Assembly (NCBI GenBank): GCA_033964015.1
Contig: CM066912.1
Coordinates: forward strand, 23,547,073-23,611,072
Direction: 5' to 3'
Source of the DNA: Scolanthus callimorphus
Taxonomy: Eukaryota > Cnidaria > Anthozoa > Actiniaria > Edwardsiidae
Length of the DNA stretch: 64,000 nucleotides
The notes beneath the pieces were generated by a model. That model was given only the letters and a program-made list of their open reading frames with translations, was not told the DNA's origin and did not search any database. Below are positions 22,255 to 34,506 of this stretch, one piece after another (the stretch's first letter is position 1; the number at the start of each line of letters is the position of its first letter). Made by a program: the position numbers and the translations under genes.

Positions 22255-23405
22255 AAAAAAAACTCTTCGAAGACATTGGAAAGAAAATGCAAAATTCCCA
22301 ATTAACGATTTCATTGCTGATTCCATAATTATAACCTGCCGATCTGAAAAGGTTGCACCGTCGCACTGTCTTTGTAGCCCGCGATGCGGGGTAAACAGTT
22401 ATACCAAAACAGAATCATACACACTGGTTCAAAAGATAAATAAACTGCAAACCAATCTCCCAGTTTATGCCAAACGATTCTCTAACATATCGCTCGGTAT
22501 AAAGAATGGCACTGAGTTGGACACCAATGGCGTAGCCAGGGCCACTTTCAAGTGTAAGCAAAATATCGAAGCGAAGGGAGTGGTAAGTAAATAGCCGAGA
22601 TTCGAAGAGATGGCTTAACAGATTGAAACCTTGTACCAAAAAAACTCTTCGAAGACATTGGAAAGAAAATGCAAAATTCCCAATTAACGATTTCATTGCT
22701 GATTCCATAATTATAACCTGCCGATCTGAAAAGGTTGCACCGTCGCACTGTCTTTGTAGCCCGCGATGCGGGGTAAACAGTTATACCAAAACAGAATCAT
22801 ACACACTGGTTCAAAATATAAATAAACTGCAAACCAATCTCCCAGTTTATGCCAAACGATTCTCTAACATATCGCTCGGTATAAAGAATGGCACTGAGTT
22901 GGACACCAATGGCGTAGCCAGGGCCACTTTCAAGTGTAAGCAAAATATCGAAGCGAAGGGAGTGGTAAGTAAATAGCCGAGATTCGAAGAGATGGCTTAA
23001 CAGATTGAAAACCTTGTACCAAAAAAACTCTTCGAAGACATTGGAAAGAAAATGCAAAATTCCCAATTAACGATTTCATTGCTGATTCCATAATTATAAC
23101 CTGCCGATCTGAAAAGGTTGCACCGTCGCACTGTCTTTGTAGCCCGCGATGCGGGGTAAACAGTTATACCAAAACAGAATCATACACACTGGTTCAAAAT
23201 ATAAATAAACTGCAAACCAATCTCCCAGTTTATGCCAAACGATTCTCTAACATATCGCTCGGTATAAAGAATGGCACTGAGTTGGACACCAATGGCGTAG
23301 CCAGGGCCACTTTCAAGTGTAAGCAAAATATCGAAGCGAAGGGAGTGGTAAGTAAATAGCCGAGATTCGAAGAGATGGCTTAACAGATTGAAAACCTTGT
23401 ACCAA
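22255..23405. repeat. 382-bp tandem repeat, three units
   Basis: Three near-identical units begin at about 22255, 22637 and 23020; the landmark 'aactcttcgaagacattgg' recurs at 22261, 22643 and 23026. Unit 3 has two copies (37138-37910) and unit 1 a single diverged one. Each repeat leaves open frames on both strands (about 110 and 85 codons). Those frames are broken in unit 1 and resemble no family I know, so I treat them as non-coding. Confidence 0.85.
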
Positions 23406-23428
23406 AATAAAACATATATAAAGCCTAA

Positions 23429-23640
23429 AGCCCGGTGCACAATCGCAACATAAGGACGTTACAACGAAAAAAGCATGGGAAAATAAGTGAAATAATCAAA
23501 AATTTACATGGATCATCATTAGAATACTTCACCAAAGCAACCTTATGTCATTTTTTGTGCACTTCAACGAGTTGAAACCACTAAAATTTGATCGCGTGAT
23601 ATTTTCCTTATGTCGTTATGTCGCAAGTGTGCACCAGGCT
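23429..23640. mobile_element. PIF/Harbinger-like miniature element, family member 1
   Basis: The left end AGCCCGGTGCACAATCGCAA and the right end (reverse complement AGCCTGGTGCACACTTGCGA) are imperfect inverted repeats, flanked by TAA on both sides (23426-23428 and 23641-23643). The element is 212 bp. Other copies are at 37930-38140 and, in the opposite orientation, 46478-46701. Confidence 0.75.
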
Positions 23641-23644
23641 TAAC

Positions 23645-24615
23645 AAGGAAAAATGTTTAAGACGCATGCGCGGGCCGCAACAGACATGTTGCCCCCTGTA
23701 TCTTCGTGTGCGTGTGTTATTTTAGTGTGTTGTATAATGTTAGCTGTGGTACAGACTATTTATTTTTTATTTCTGTCCTCATAGTACTCTTTACTTAAAA
23801 CTAGATCCTTTGCTATTTTTGAGTAGCTTTGTGCTATAATCTATTTCCAATACTATGTAATTAATTATCTCAGATGACAAATAAAGTATTCTGTTTGTTG
23901 TTTTTTTTGTGTGTGTGTGTGACGGAACAACCTTTCCTGGATTAGGTAGATATGTTTGTATGTTCTAATCTAGAATATTTGCAAAACCGAATGTATGTAA
24001 CTGCGTTTTAAAAATCAAAGAATTCAAAAGATGCTTGTTATAAATTAAAAATAACCTTGAGGTAAAGACCATTTATATTTATTTACTCAGTCAAGTAATA
24101 GCAAGTCAACGCCTTGCTATGCTAGGCAAGCTGCCAAACCAAATCATCACCGATTAAAAATAAACCAGGACGACGCGCGTTGACTTACATCGAGGTTTCC
24201 GTTAAAACTCAGTGCTGCTGGTTTAATCCTACGAACTCAAACTTTATTTTCATTATTCTGAGAACTCTTTCTCACTTTACATTTCCGAACGACAAACGCA
24301 TTTTGCCTTCAGTCCATCAAAACTTTCAAGACAGGCGAATGGACTTTTTCTAATTTGCATTTGCGCATTTTATGGTGGAAAGTTTGGTTTTAAAGCCCAG
24401 TAAGTCGTATATTGGTTATTAAAAAGACTCTCAAAGCCTGCACGAAATCGCCCAGAGCTGTTCTTTGTTTGGTGGAAGCCAAATAAAACCGCGGTTTCTT
24501 AGTTGGCGTAGAGTTACAGACTGAATTATGAAAGTTGTAGATACAAATATCCAAACGAAGTTATGCTTGTGTCAGTCAATCAAAGTTTAAATCAATATTA
24601 CATTTGTCCCTTGGA
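23645..24615. other. Spacer, no gene recognised
   Basis: AT-rich sequence with only short frames, repeated almost unchanged in unit 3 (38143-39100). A (GT)n run of variable length lies near 23908-23922. Nothing here has a recognisable domain or splice pattern. Confidence 0.4.
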
Positions 24616-24618
24616 TAT

Positions 24619-24890
24619 CACTGGAAAACTTCAGCCTCTTCCAAAATTTGTAAATAGTCTGTAAGTTATTTGTAAGTTCGCTATAAATTATTTACAGCGA
24701 TTTCCAAACTGATGGTACATTTACAAACTGTATTGTTTTTGTAAGTTATTTGTAAGTTGTTTGGAAATCAAGCTAGAGCAACGAGAGCTTCTTTTGTAAA
24801 TAGTTTTTGTAAGTAAAATTTACAGAACATATCGAAATCCAAATTTACAAACAACTTACAAATATTGGAAGAGCCCTAAGTTTTCCAGTG
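24619..24890. mobile_element. Miniature inverted-repeat element (272 bp)
   Basis: The ends 'cactggaaaacttcagcctc' and the reverse complement of 'gagccctaagttttccagtg' pair, and the pairing extends into 'ttccaaaatttgtaa'. The interior repeats 'tttgtaagttatttgtaag'. An identical-length copy is at 39106-39377 in unit 3. No clear target duplication was read. Confidence 0.7.
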
Positions 24891-24899
24891 GTCTTTCAG

Positions 24900-25740
24900 A
24901 TCTTTCAGATGTCCACGGCACACAACGTCGAGTGACCCTAGATAAATTGCGTTTTAAAACGAACAGCGTATTTTGTCATTTCTAATTAAGCACGTAGAAC
25001 AACGCTCTTTCGGTAGATCCTTCATAACGGTACACTATAATGTCCTCCGTATAAATATCTCAAGTGCACTATATATGAAGGATCTAAGGCTCTTTCCATC
25101 CAGACTGCTGACAAAAATACATTAGCGGAGCGCGCCAAAGACCGAAGAGCGGAGCACCATGGGTATCGCTGGTTCAGCGGTATTCACATGGGTATCTTGG
25201 GCGCGTCCGTACGTGTCTGCCTGCCCAATATACCACGGGCAACCTCAAACCGTCTCTCATTTTGGCGGGAAAATATTGCGCGCCTGTGAAAAAATATGAA
25301 ACCGGGAGCTCCGCTTTTAGCCAGTGGCTAAATCTATATTACCTTTTCCTTTTTGCAAAAGAAGGAACATAAAATTTGCCAGCAGTGCATGTCAAGGAGG
25401 GGTAATTTCCCCACCCAGCACATATCAAAATGCCACAACCAGACAAAACAACCACAACACTTGTGTACAAAATTGCGAGTCCTGGCAGGTCGTGCAGGGA
25501 AGTTAAAAGTTCCACTCTTGAAAAATTCCGCTTTGTAAAGTAACATTTTTATTGACCACAACTTTTCTAGAACAACAATTTAAATGACTCAGTTAAATTT
25601 GGAACACTACTACACAAATAATTAACGGATTGTGAGTGTTTTTGATGAAGATTACATATTCTGAAAACAAGAATTGGAACAGGGGGATGACTGAGGTTGT
25701 GTCGAATGATAATGGTCAGGAATTTCCAGTAAACTAATAG
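24900..25740. other. Unit-end spacer, no gene recognised
   Basis: A sequence near 25030-25085 is a short inverted repeat ('gatccttcata' and 'tatgaaggatc'). From 25490 the sequence is the promoter-flank repeat also seen at 9280, 40010 and 59570. No coding evidence. Confidence 0.4.
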
Positions 25741-26404
25741 ACATAATTCCACATTTTCTATTTTATTTGCTTTTGAACGTTAAGACTACTTGTTTACAAA
25801 ATTTGGATTTTTTTTGTAATTCTATTTCAATTTCATTAATTTTACGTAAATTTCTTTACATTTTTATTTTTGTATTTTTACATGTATATTACAAAAAAGG
25901 ACTACACAACACACTAATTCTAAACAATACACACAAAATATGAATGTTTTAACTTAAGAGCAGAAAAAATAAACAAGAAAAAAGATTTACTGACGTACAC
26001 TAGACAAAATTTTGCTCCATTTTTTGCAATGACCTTCCATCTTATTCTTTTGTGCAATAATGTAGTTCAATAATATAAATGCGTTTTACAAACAAAGGAT
26101 GAAGAAGTGAAAGGAAAGTACTACATTCTGAAATCTGCATTTATAAAAATATCTCTACATTACAAAATTGTGATTCTGCAAGAAAGTTAAAAGTTCCGCT
26201 TTTGAAAACTTCCGCAATGTTTCAATAACAACAATTTAAGTTAGCAAGTTAAAATTGGGACACTATAGCACAGAAATAACTAACGCTGTTCATGAAGTGT
26301 TTTACCAAAGATGACATACTCTGAAAATAAGAAATGGACCAGGGGAGTGACTGCGGTAGTGTAAGCCATTTTCTTAATGCAGCATTTGAAAAGCGCATTT
26401 CATT

Positions 26405-26750
26405 TTATCGCAAACCAGAAACATATATTAAGTGAGCTGAAACGTGTAACAAACATACATTGCTTTAGTGCCAAGCTGCGGATATTCGCAGAATAAACAA
26501 TTGAACAGATTTTGAAAATAATGTTGTTGCAAGACTTCAAGATGTTAAATGTTAGCATATTATCACTTACCACTGTTGCTCTACTTTATTTGTGCGAAAA
26601 ATGAAATACTATGAAGAGAAAACCTGCTTGGGTTAGCAGTCGAGAGTTCATTATTGACCAAATATGGTCATAAACTGGCCACGAATAAACCACAGCTTGG
26701 TTCGCCGTTACATGTTTCAACTAAGTTATTATGTTTCTGCACAAACTCAG
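26405..26750. mobile_element. Longer relative of the GACCATATTTGGTC element
   Basis: The left end 'cagaaacatatattaagtg' and the right end 'ttattatgtttctg' are inverted repeats. The parts near 26440-26470 and 26650-26720 match, in inverted order, those of the short element at 20422-20558, including GACCAAATATGGTC. The unit 4 copy is near 40900-41225. No transposase was seen. Confidence 0.55.
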
Positions 26751-26754
26751 TAAC

Positions 26755-27610
26755 TACTATACTATTGTTATTTTCGATTTTATTTTCTTGTCAGTAATCA
26801 TTAGTATTTATGTTATAGACAACACCATTTATGTTCATGGAATGCTAATAAAATTGTCGTTGCTGTTGGTGGTGGTAGTGGTGGTATTGTCTGTTGTTGT
26901 AATTATTGTTTTGTTGTTGTTGTTAAAGGCCAAGACACAGAATTGGTCATTGACCGGAGACTGAATTTTTTCGCTGTTATCTATACAACACTGTTTCATT
27001 ATTATGGACTCGTTTTACGACGGATGGAAGTGAACTCTCAACCAAAATGAAAGTTCAACTAAGACGGTAAGTGTCCATATACTGAATATGAGAACTTGAC
27101 CAATCTAACCGCAAAAGATGCTTGGTGATTATGGAGCTTTAAGCTATTTCTTACTAATGAGAAACACGTTTAATAAGTGAGCTGCTATCAAAAGACAACC
27201 TTTTTTTATTTTTTGATATAATGATGATATCAACGTGATGGGATCGTTTTCTGCTTAAAAAATGTCCAATTTATTCCTCTTCTGCATTGAGTCGGAGTTG
27301 TCTCTATTCGGAGGTCCTATATCTACCTATCGAAAGTTCCCACCCCGGCCTCTTATTCAAAATAATTGAATATTCATAGATGTCTTTCCGTGATAACATA
27401 AAAACAGGGCTATAAATAGCTATAAATACTATATGATGATGGTAACAACATGATGATCGTTTTCTGGTCAACAAATTAATGTCCAATTTGTTCCTCTTCC
27501 GCATTGAGTCGGTCAGTTGTCTCTATTCGGAGGTCCTATATCTACCTATCGAAAGTTCCCACCTCCTGAAGCACAATAATGGAATATTCGATCATAGATT
27601 TCTTTCCGTG
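26755..27610. other. Upstream region of copy 3, no gene
   Basis: It holds a short GTT/GGT-rich microsatellite (about 26855-26925) and one degenerate promoter-like repeat (27340-27555). No coding evidence. Confidence 0.45.
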
Positions 27611-27614
27611 ATGG

Positions 27615-27719
27615 CATAAATACAGAGCTTGCTCATCGTTTTGTTCAGTCTCTCACAGAGCGCTAGAGCTGAGAAGACCTCGATCAAGAGTTTTTCGTTC
27701 AAGTCATCTACTCGGCGAG
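27615..27719 (+). promoter_or_regulatory. Copy 3 promoter and non-coding exon 1
   Basis: TATA-like cataaatac at 27615-27623, initiator-like TCAGTC at 27645-27650, first exon ending CGAG|GTAAGG (donor at 27720). It is nearly identical to copy 4, so the promoter of this frameshifted copy still looks intact. Confidence 0.65.
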
Positions 27720-28624
27720 GTAAGGGTGCAAGATTTTGATATTTTCCAACATCCAGCTCTCCCTGAACAGTGCACGCTTTCGCACGGCCACACCACAACA
27801 AACCTGTTCCCCACAGTGAAAACAACGGTCAAACAACGGACCTCTTCCACAAAATTTAATCCGTTCCTCACCCCCTTTACCTCCCTTTCGCAACTTACAA
27901 GCTTACCAAAATGTCAAAACTTATTGATGGGAAAATGTTTTATACTGTCTTTCTCCCCGCAAAATAGTCTGGCAACCTGTTGACAGCAATTCATACAAGT
28001 TATCTATGTTTCCTACACATGCTCTAGAAATTACCTAAGAAATTTCAAACTTAAAGAGTAACGTTGTTTTAAACGCGTCTCGAGTGGGCAATGCCACCAA
28101 CACCCCCTATGGAAAGTGTATTATTGGTGTTTCTACTTTACTAAGGAAATGTCTCACTGGTGTATTGCTAAAGTGTATTCCGCTACATGATTTTCTATCT
28201 ATATATATTAATGTGTTGATCCTCTTTCATATACTGGACGTTTTGTTTTATGGGACTTCCTTGTAGGCTCTACGTGTTCATCAAGACCTAATTCGCCCGC
28301 TACCTCATCTCGGCAATTTAACTAAAAGCATTCCCAAATCCGGTTATAAAGAGTTTAAGAAAATCTCCCAAAAATCACTCTTCCAAAAGCATACACCAGT
28401 TCTCCGATCTTGGTGATATATGAAAACAACTTATGGTCAATGGTTTTGTACCATGAAATTTACAGAAATTTATGATTAACCAAATGTTCTCAATTAATGC
28501 AAAAAAAGTTAATCCAAGCTGGAATATTGTTAAGCAACATGTAGGAGAAATTTTTAAAGAAAACGCATTTATTACAAAATATATTATTGAACTTTTTCCT
28601 CTTTCAGATCTTGGATCAAGCATC

Positions 28625-31600
28625 ATGAGAGCGCTGCTCTGGGGTCTTCTGATTTTCGCTCTGGTGATATCAGTCACGTGTGAATCACGTGATGATCCGG
28701 AAGTATTCAGGGATGACGTCACACCGGAAGAGAATGCGGAGAGCGCACCGGAAGCCAGAGAGACTGACGAACAGGAGGAGGTTCCAAACGAGGCCGTTGA
28801 ATTGGAGGAGACAAAGACGTGAGTAGACTTGTCAAAGGAGGCCACTCCCGAGGACAACAGCTAATTTTACTTTCTGAGATCGCGATTTTATTAGCACCCT
28901 GAGATTTTGGAGTTGAAGCCGAATTTTGACTAAAGAATATCAAATTTGAAATTAGATTGAATATTGAGTTTCAGATTAATTTGAATGGTTAAAAATAGTT
29001 TGAATATCTGGGAAACTAGTTTGAGTATTTGCCTTGGGGTTAGTTGGAGTTGGGGTTATTTATAGCTAGTTTTTGGAATTATACCAGAATAATACCAGAC
29101 TATGAGAGATCGGCTTGTGATAAGTCCAATTTTTCCCCGGACTGGCAGTAACTGATTTTACTATGCGACTACGTCAACCGGGCCATCCTGTATATTAAAA
29201 CGTTTGTCATTCAGAGATTCAAACCATTTTAAGGAAATGTCATACCTGAACTACGTCTGACGATGAATAATTAATTTAGAGAAAAGCGAATATTTTAACG
29301 CCTGATATCTTATGAAAGTCAAGATCCTTTGTTCTGTACTCGCTTTTTGATTGGCTAGCTTCTTACAAATTGGCCCGGTTGAGGTAGTCGCACCAACTGA
29401 TTTTGTTGATCACGTGACGTGTCTAGCTATTGAGCGATGACTGATAGTCATGAACGCGATGATGATTATGGTGGTGGTGATGATGATGATGACGATGATG
29501 ATGATGATGACGATGATGACGATGGAAAAAATAATGAAGAAAACATGAGAGTTATTTTTCCAAATGAATTTTGGCCGCAAAAGCAAAAGATGCAGACTTC
29601 TAGGCCATCCATGGAAAAAAGTAAATTTCCCATGACACAAGAATGGGCAGTGTTCGGTTTTCCCATGGATAAACACGTGAATACCGAACAATTTACGTTC
29701 ATGTACCTTGGGAAATTCTGCTTTTCCCATGGACTGTTTTCAGCAAAAATTCTCCCTGTGAATGTACTAATAGAGGTAAACATATGATGAAAGCGGATTC
29801 ATTCTTCTTGTCGCACCGAGATCACAAACATGAACTTCAGCCTTTCCTTACTAGGATGCCTGAGGAATCCGATGCGACCGCGATTGACGAAGAACTAGAG
29901 GAGCCACGGCCTTTACCGCAACCTTTCCCCGGAGGCAGGCGCAGACGAAGGCGACGAAGACGTCGTAGACGCAGATTTCGTTTCCGCCGCATTGCCAGAA
30001 AATCCGTCGCGTTATAAGGAAGATCAGGAGAATATGCAAACGGCGATATGTGTGCAGACGAGGTAATCACCATACCCGTGATCCCGCAACTCGCGGGCGT
30101 TGCGAAAAATTTTATTGCGCTTGATCCTCGAGTAGAAAGGTGAAAAATGAAGCAGGTCTTTTATGTTTTATTTTTTAGAATAGACCGATCTAGTCTTCGC
30201 ATTAATTAATCACCAAACAATTATGTGGGCAGTTCCCTATGGAATTTAAAATGTCCAGGCAACAAACTCGACATTCGAAGATTTTTAATAAATTCTTCAG
30301 CATTTCGTGACGAAGATATAAAACTCATATACTATGAGCAGAATTCTAACACCTTCCTGCAATCGATGTATTTTAAAGTACCATTTTGGCTTGTCCGACG
30401 TAACAACAGTAACTAGGGAGTAGAACAATGAATGTGGGATCGGTCAATTACAAAAGCAGGCCGCTTGAATAAACTTCTCTGAACAAAGCGTACGCTACCT
30501 GCATTCTAATTGGCTCAGCGAATATATGAGGTAAGCTATGCTTGAAATGATGTGAAACTACAAATGTACGCTAGAACTTTTTACTTGATGATGTATCTTA
30601 CAATTTGGATGTTTTTATAAAGTTTGCTAAAATTTTTTCAAGGCATGCAAGGCCACTTTACATGGAACCTGATTGGCTATATAGATGACAAAGTGAAAAG
30701 TTTATCTAAAAATAGAACATTTTTGACTGTGCTGGGTTAAGGACATAAAGTGACAGAGGAACACTCTTATCTAATTACTCCTGGTGTAAGTCTAAGCCCG
30801 TACAATTTACATAGGTTGACAGCACCATGAGGCTTACTCCGCGAGTTTATGCGAGATAAAGCGAGATGAGGCGAGATAAGGCGAGATAAGGCCTGATTTT
30901 ATTTCAATAAAAAAGACCTAAAAAACAAACAAGGTAGACTCGGTTGTGTAATACTCTATCAAATACTCGATCTAAAAATTGCTTCCATTTGGTGTCAAAA
31001 TTTCTCGATTTCTTGGCGAATTTCCTCTTAGAGTACTTATGACATTTTATCCCATTTTCAGGAAGATGCCGATGGGTAATTCGCTGCAGAATTGGTAAGT
31101 ACGCTTGATTTAAGGTGGCTGGCCCCTGGGTAAGTTCTCTTTTCATCAAGGTGGCTGCCAGTTTTCATTCAAAATTTCACACTTTTCTTGCTACTCTCGC
31201 CCAAATTCTTATCGGAAGGGGATCTTATGTCACTTCCTTATAAGGTAAATGTATTGACATATGATTTAAGGTGACTCACCCGGGCATCATGAGGAGCTTT
31301 AGGTCACTCGTATGACGTCACATTTAATGAGCATATCTTTCAACAAGAGCAGCAGATCTGTCAACAAGACGCTAAGCAGGAAGTACGAATCAGCAGAGGT
31401 GTTGCCTACTTCCCCGCATCTGTCAGTAAAAAACCTGGATAGGATTGCAGAATAATCTTGATATTACGGTGGCTCAAGCCTTTCATCCAAAATGTCATAC
31501 TCTCGCTCAAATTCTTATCAAAAGAGCATCTTCTGCCCCTTTCTTATCAGGTAAATTTATTAAAATATAGTTTTGGACGTGAGGTGTTCAAAAAGGACAG

Positions 31601-31899
31601 CTGTTTCAGAGCTTTACTTGGTGTGTTTGATTTGTGATTCGACAATGACAAACAAAGTGCCCTGAAATGCTCTAAAAGGAAAGGGGAGGGAGTCGGGGCG
31701 AGCGAAAAGAGGAAAGGGCGTGGGCCACGCAAGGGGTTGGCCCCACGCTATTTCCGGTTTTCTTTCGACTCCCCTCCCCTTCCCTCTTAGAGCCGCTACA
31801 CAGGCTACTGAGTTATAAACTCAGTGCAATAAATAAACTCAAAGTACATACTGTCAGTGACGCTCCGTTTGACTATGTTTCGTTGCAGTTAGAGGCTGA
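28625..31899 (+). pseudogene. Copy 3: peptide precursor with a one-base frameshift in exon 3
   Basis: Exon parts are 28625-28818 (exon 2 begins at 28608), 29855-30062, 31062-31094 and 31889-31899. Exon 2 is intact, with signal peptide and acidic segment. In exon 3 the A run at 29999-30002 has four bases where copy 4 has five (44703-44707). The frame shifts just after the IARK residues and stops at 30015-30017, losing both C-x5-C arms. All splice sites, the short exon 4 and the VRG-stop exon 5 remain, so the break is young or an assembly error. If expressed as read, the product would be the acidic part plus the arginine run only. Units 3 and 4 are otherwise almost identical. Confidence 0.75.
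29455..29525. repeat. (GAT)n microsatellite in intron 2 of copy 3
   Basis: GAT/GAC triplets repeat about twenty times. The same place in copy 4 (44165-44228) is shorter, and copy 1 has only a remnant (2765-2790). Aspartate-rich frames here come from the microsatellite. Confidence 0.85.
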
Positions 31900-33375
31900 G
31901 CGTGAAGTCATGTTACACGTGTCACACGTCACGTGAAGATGACGGCAAAGACTGGACATGGAAAAGAATTCAAGATGCTACCGACCTTAAACATTTGAAA
32001 CTTGAGGTCGATTTTTAGAATAAAATTAGAATAAAAACAATCACCGCAGCTAATAGATATAATTAGCAAGACAAATTAAAAAAGGAAATATTACCACCGT
32101 ATTGCAATGCTACCAGACATCAAAATTCACTGTTGCAATTGGCGATTTTACGCAATAAAATTTTAATGTCAATTTTATCTTGAAAAGAAAGTTAAACATT
32201 CTAGGCAAGGAAGTCTAAATGGATAGCTTAAAACCATTTTGGTTGATTTTGCAATCAATATCGACCCACTGAAGCAGCCGAATCTAACGTTTGTGTTTTA
32301 TGACTAAAATCGCCAATCGCCCATCGCAACCGAACATTGAATTTAGAAGTCGTGTAGCAATGCATACAGTGGTAATCGCATATTTTTCCATATTTTCTGT
32401 GATTATTCTTTATTACTTTGGGTGGCAAATGCTATTGCTGAGCGCAGTATGCTATTGTTACGAATATAATGCCTTTTTGACAAAATTAAAGCGCCACAAG
32501 ATTTAAAGCAACTTACAAAACATGTCAAACAAGCATGAATACACTAGGAAGAAATGTGAAAGTGGATCTATGTCAAGAAATAAAACATGCATTCCACGTC
32601 TTGTCGTTTAGTACTAAACTAGTGTCAGTACTTTTGTACTGGGGTCCACCATTATACACTTAATGACTGCTCTCGAGGGAAACAACGAGTTTTGTTTTCC
32701 CGAGAATCTCGCTGTTTCCCGAAAAATCATATCAAGATAAATGTCTCGCTTCTGTCAATGCCAATCCGTGCGTGACGCGGGCTACCTGTGTAGATATCTC
32801 CGGGCTCCTGGGGACCAAAATAAAGATGGCGGCCTACACGATCTGCGTTTCTCTCCAAAATCTGCAAGTTTTGACGAACCTTTTGACAATTTAGGGTAAG
32901 AAATAAGCTAGGAAAACTTCTGGAACTCCAAATATGGTAAGTCGAAACTTCCATATAAGGAAATTTTAGAAAATGACACATTTCAACGAGAACTTTCTTG
33001 ATATGACGCGGTTAAAATAGTCCATGTTTTTATTTTTATTTTCCCGCTCTAGCGATGTAGCCGGCCGCGCGGGCAACAATTTTTGAATTGTAGCACGCGC
33101 GGGCTACATTGAGTTTGTACCTTACCACGTGACCATGATAGAACCAATCAGAGCGTGCGCTTTGATCGAATAAACACGAGCTATATAATAAAGGAACTTG
33201 TATAACTTCCTTCCAGGCACATCTGGGAAGTTTATCATGTCGTCTTTAATTTGGATCGCAATTTCAGGTGATTGTGTCAAAAGGAAACATTTACGGGCGA
33301 ATTTCCTGACACCTCCATGATGCGCCCGAGCCAAAAGCACGCTCGAAGACACCAAACAATATGGAACTTAATCAA
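31900..33375. other. AT-rich spacer after copy 3
   Basis: Nearly identical to 18165-19640. AATAAA motifs near 32023 could end the copy 3 transcript. No other gene signal is seen. Confidence 0.4.
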
Positions 33376-33379
33376 CTAA

Positions 33380-33732
33380 GGCCCTGTCCACACTAACGCG
33401 TTTTAAAAAGTATCCGTTTTCAATTTTATACGGATTCACAGCGTGTTAGTGTGGACGGGAGATTTAGCTCCAAACAAGCGATCAGTTTTTATTTGTGCAA
33501 GGACGGTCTCAAATTAATAAGTGGTAAAGCTGACTTAATCGTTTTAATTTTTATCCGGATTCAACCGTCCACACTAAAACTATAACGGATTCGTTTGTAT
33601 GCACTTTCGAGAGCGTTTTCAAACTTATACGGATACGATGAAAAACGATCGGCGTGTTAGTGTGGACGGTAGGCCTAAACGTATAAAAAAGTATACGGAT
33701 TTAAACGAAAACGCGTAAGTGTAGACGGGGCC
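33380..33732. mobile_element. PIF/Harbinger-like miniature element, unit 3 copy
   Basis: This is the counterpart of 19646-19999, with the same inverted ends, TAA flanks and internal 'gtgttagtgtggac' motifs. It was carried by the segmental duplication and is not an independent insertion, since the flanks match as well. Confidence 0.7.
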
Positions 33733-34152
33733 TAAGTATCAAAGAATCAGGAGCTTCTATCGAATTTATTTACAACATTCAAGTTGGACTACGCGAACGA
33801 TAATGAATGGACATTTAGCACTTGCAGTTGAAACAGAATTTATGCGTCTAAATTCATTACTGAGGGTGCAAATTAAATTTGATAGCCATAGATAATCAAC
33901 TAGACTCCTAAATAAAGTAAAATGTCTGACATGAAAACGACAGTAAATACGAACCCAACGCCAACGGGTGGTTTCACATTTATTTGTTTGGTCACCCTGT
34001 GGAAAGGACAAAAAGGTCACGTGCAGGATCGAATATATATTGACATTTTATCGAATGAATTTTGCTGTGAATCATCGAATGAGTATGGAATAAATATTGT
34101 GGTGAATTATCTAATGAATATTGCATTGATTTGAATGAATATTGTGAATTAT

Positions 34153-34288
34153 CAGAAAACATAACTTAGTTGAAACATGTAACGGCGAACCAAGCTGTGG
34201 CCGGATATTCGCGGTTTGTTTATGACCATATTTGGTCATAAAGCAATGTATGTTTGTTACACGTTTCAACTCACTTATATGTTTCTGG
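34153..34288. mobile_element. Miniature element with GACCATATTTGGTC core, unit 3 copy
   Basis: Counterpart of 20422-20558 with the same GAATTATC flanks. Confidence 0.55.
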
Positions 34289-34506
34289 AATTATCGAATG
34301 AATGCAATAGACTTCATCGAATTTTGCTACATGTTTATCAAATATATGGTACAAAATCAAACAAATATAGGTTTTATCGCCAATATAAATTATCGAACAA
34401 CTATAGGAGGTAGTCGAGTTTTCCTACATTTCGGCAACCATACCCTTATTGCCTCGAGCGTTCTTAGTTCTGCAATTTTTACTAATACAGATCAATGACC
34501 TTGCAC

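Larger units (their letters stand above)
9512..25740. repeat. Segmental duplication unit 2 (about 16 kb)
   Basis: The unit runs from the first upstream landmark shared with position 1 to the same landmark near 25740. It holds gene copy 2. Its second half (about 18000-25740) is nearly identical to 31750-40225. It is longer than unit 3 because intron 1 of its gene carries extra duplications and a 1 kb transposon, and because the 10-bp and 382-bp tandem arrays are longer. The boundaries are approximate, set by eye. Confidence 0.7.

Noticed and set aside
21980..22594. 204-codon frame crossing the miniature element and the 382-bp repeat
   Set aside because: It runs through a transposon end and a poly-C tract, restarts in each tandem unit and is broken in unit 1; no domain is recognisable.
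28472..28624. N-terminal extension in frame ahead of the signal peptide of copy 3
   Set aside because: It lies upstream of the conserved acceptor (CTTTCAG at 28601-28607), is not in frame in copies 1, 2 or 4, and would bury the signal peptide.
29437..29787. Aspartate-rich frame of about 116 codons in intron 2 of copy 3, and its copy 4 counterpart
   Set aside because: It is generated by the (GAT)n microsatellite and then crosses non-conserved intron sequence; copy 1 and copy 2 do not keep it.
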